Shown here: piece after piece, positions 63,369 through 64,000 of the stretch
How the letters are laid out: each line of letters starts with the position of its first letter
Numbering within the stretch: position 1 is the first letter of the stretch
Assembly: GCF_009363095.1 (NCBI RefSeq)
Contig: NZ_CP045295.1
Location: 2,418,001 to 2,482,000, forward strand
Direction: 5' to 3'
DNA length: 64,000 nt
Origin: Paenibacillus cellulositrophicus
GTDB lineage: Bacteria > Bacillota > Bacilli > Paenibacillales > Paenibacillaceae
Program-made: the position numbers and the translations under genes
Notes under the pieces: model-generated
Databases searched by the model: none
The model's input: only the letters and a program-made list of their open reading frames with translations
Told to the model about the DNA's origin: nothing

Positions 63369-64000
63369 ATGAATAGGATGGACAGCACCACAATACTGCC
63401 GTTTCGCATCGAAATTGCGCAAAGTGCACTCGACGACCTGCGGGACCGTCTCGCCCGTATCCGTTGGCCTGACGAGCTGCCGGATGCCGGTTGGGATTAC
63501 GGCGTGCCGCTCGGCTATCTCAAGGAACTGGCGGAGTACTGGCTCAATTCATACGATTGGCGCAAGCACGAAAAGCTGTTAAACGGGCTGCCACAGTTTA
63601 CTGCAACCATCGACGGGGCCAACGTTCATTTCCTGCATATCCGTTCCCCGGAGAAAGATGCGCTGCCGCTGATCCTTACCCACGGTTGGCCGGGCTCGAT
63701 CGTCGAGTTCCTCGATCTCATCGGACCTCTCTCTGATCCACGGTCTCACGGCGGCGATCCGGCTGACGCTTTCCATCTGGTCATTCCCTCGATCCCAGGC
63801 TTCGGGTTCTCGGGCCCCACCCTGGATAAGGGATGGAATATGCGCCGGGTTGCCCGGACTTGGGCGGAGCTGATGAGTCGCCTCGGGTACGGCTGTTATG
63901 GCACCCAAGGCGGCGATTGGGGCGCAGGCATTTCCCGATTGTTGGCCGAATATGACAGTGAGCATGTGTGCGGCGTCCATGTGAATTATTTGCATACCGT
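63369..64000 (+). CDS. Epoxide hydrolase-like protein, 3' end outside window
   Basis: About 210 codons visible. [50 protein letters not shown] is the epoxide-hydrolase N-terminal domain, and [23 protein letters not shown] with [10 protein letters not shown] the HGWP oxyanion motif of alpha/beta-hydrolase epoxide hydrolases. [13 protein letters not shown] holds the nucleophile Asp. AAGGAG precedes ATG 63369. Expression is probably controlled through the doubled operator upstream. Confidence 0.85.
   Translation, partial: MNRMDSTTILPFRIEIAQSALDDLRDRLARIRWPDELPDAGWDYGVPLGYLKELAEYWLNSYDWRKHEKLLNGLPQFTATIDGANVHFLHIRSPEKDALPLILTHGWPGSIVEFLDLIGPLSDPRSHGGDPADAFHLVIPSIPGFGFSGPTLDKGWNMRRVARTWAELMSRLGYGCYGTQGGDWGAGISRLLAEYDSEHVCGVHVNYLHT

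Overview
The window looks like chromosome of a Paenibacillus-type Firmicute. The grounds are: moderately high G+C with Bacillus-style Shine-Dalgarno sites and frequent TTG/GTG starts; three CUT1 sugar importers; a YesM/YesN-type two-component pair; SLH-anchored and copper-amine-oxidase-stalk surface proteins; and CcpA-like (cre) operators. I see no rRNA, tRNA, CRISPR array, prophage or intact insertion sequence.

Layout. 1-8.3 kb holds housekeeping and stress genes: a CYTH protein, a methyltransferase behind a structured leader, a divergent TetR/NmrA-like pair, a VOC ring-cleaving dioxygenase with an MhqR-like operator, an FGGY kinase, a lipoprotein with a tail-fibre-like end, and a small beta-rich protein. 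8.3-28.6 kb is carbohydrate catabolism on the minus strand. A GH36-like gene has its own palindromic operator. Next to it is a 14-gene, roughly 18-kb apparent operon that reads leftward from a consensus promoter at 28.5 kb: LacI regulator, two permeases, solute-binding lipoprotein, amidohydrolase, unclassified six-hairpin-type protein, sedoheptulokinase-like FGGY kinase, Asp/Glu-racemase-like protein, class II FBA-like aldolase, GH38 alpha-mannosidase, OtnC-like aldolase, DUF1537 kinase, GmhA-like SIS isomerase and ROK kinase. The palindrome TGGGAACGTTCCCR occurs three times in the operon leader and twice inside coding sequences of the same operon.

28.7-35.5 kb is mixed: ferritin-like protein, MerR/SDR pair, surface protein, P-loop protein, AT-rich CPBP protease, an ASRT-family ('sensory rhodopsin transducer') protein, and an MFS exporter with its PadR repressor. 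35.7-42.5 kb is a sensor kinase/AraC response regulator followed by a second CUT1 importer. 42.5-48.1 kb contains an Rrf2 regulator divergent from an alpha/beta hydrolase, an IDEAL protein, a LysE remnant, a nucleotidyltransferase-like protein and a DEAD-box helicase. 48.4-54.7 kb is one 2084-residue SLH surface protein joining a phosphodiester glycosidase (NAGPA) to a metallophosphatase. 56.1-63.1 kb is a third CUT1 importer plus a secreted GH76 endo-alpha-1,6-mannanase with three CBM6 modules, behind a promoter with a cre-like site. An epoxide-hydrolase-like gene runs off the right edge behind a doubled operator.

How they work together (inference). GH76 could cut alpha-1,6-mannan outside the cell, the NAGPA-phosphatase could trim phosphodiester-linked sugars at the surface, CUT1 importers would take up oligosaccharides (none has its own ATPase gene here, so a shared ATPase is implied), and GH38 would finish them inside. 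The rest of the 18-kb operon suggests breakdown of a less common sugar, either a sugar acid (DUF1537 kinase plus OtnC) or a heptose (GmhA-like isomerase plus sedoheptulokinase-like enzyme). I do not recognise the complete combination.
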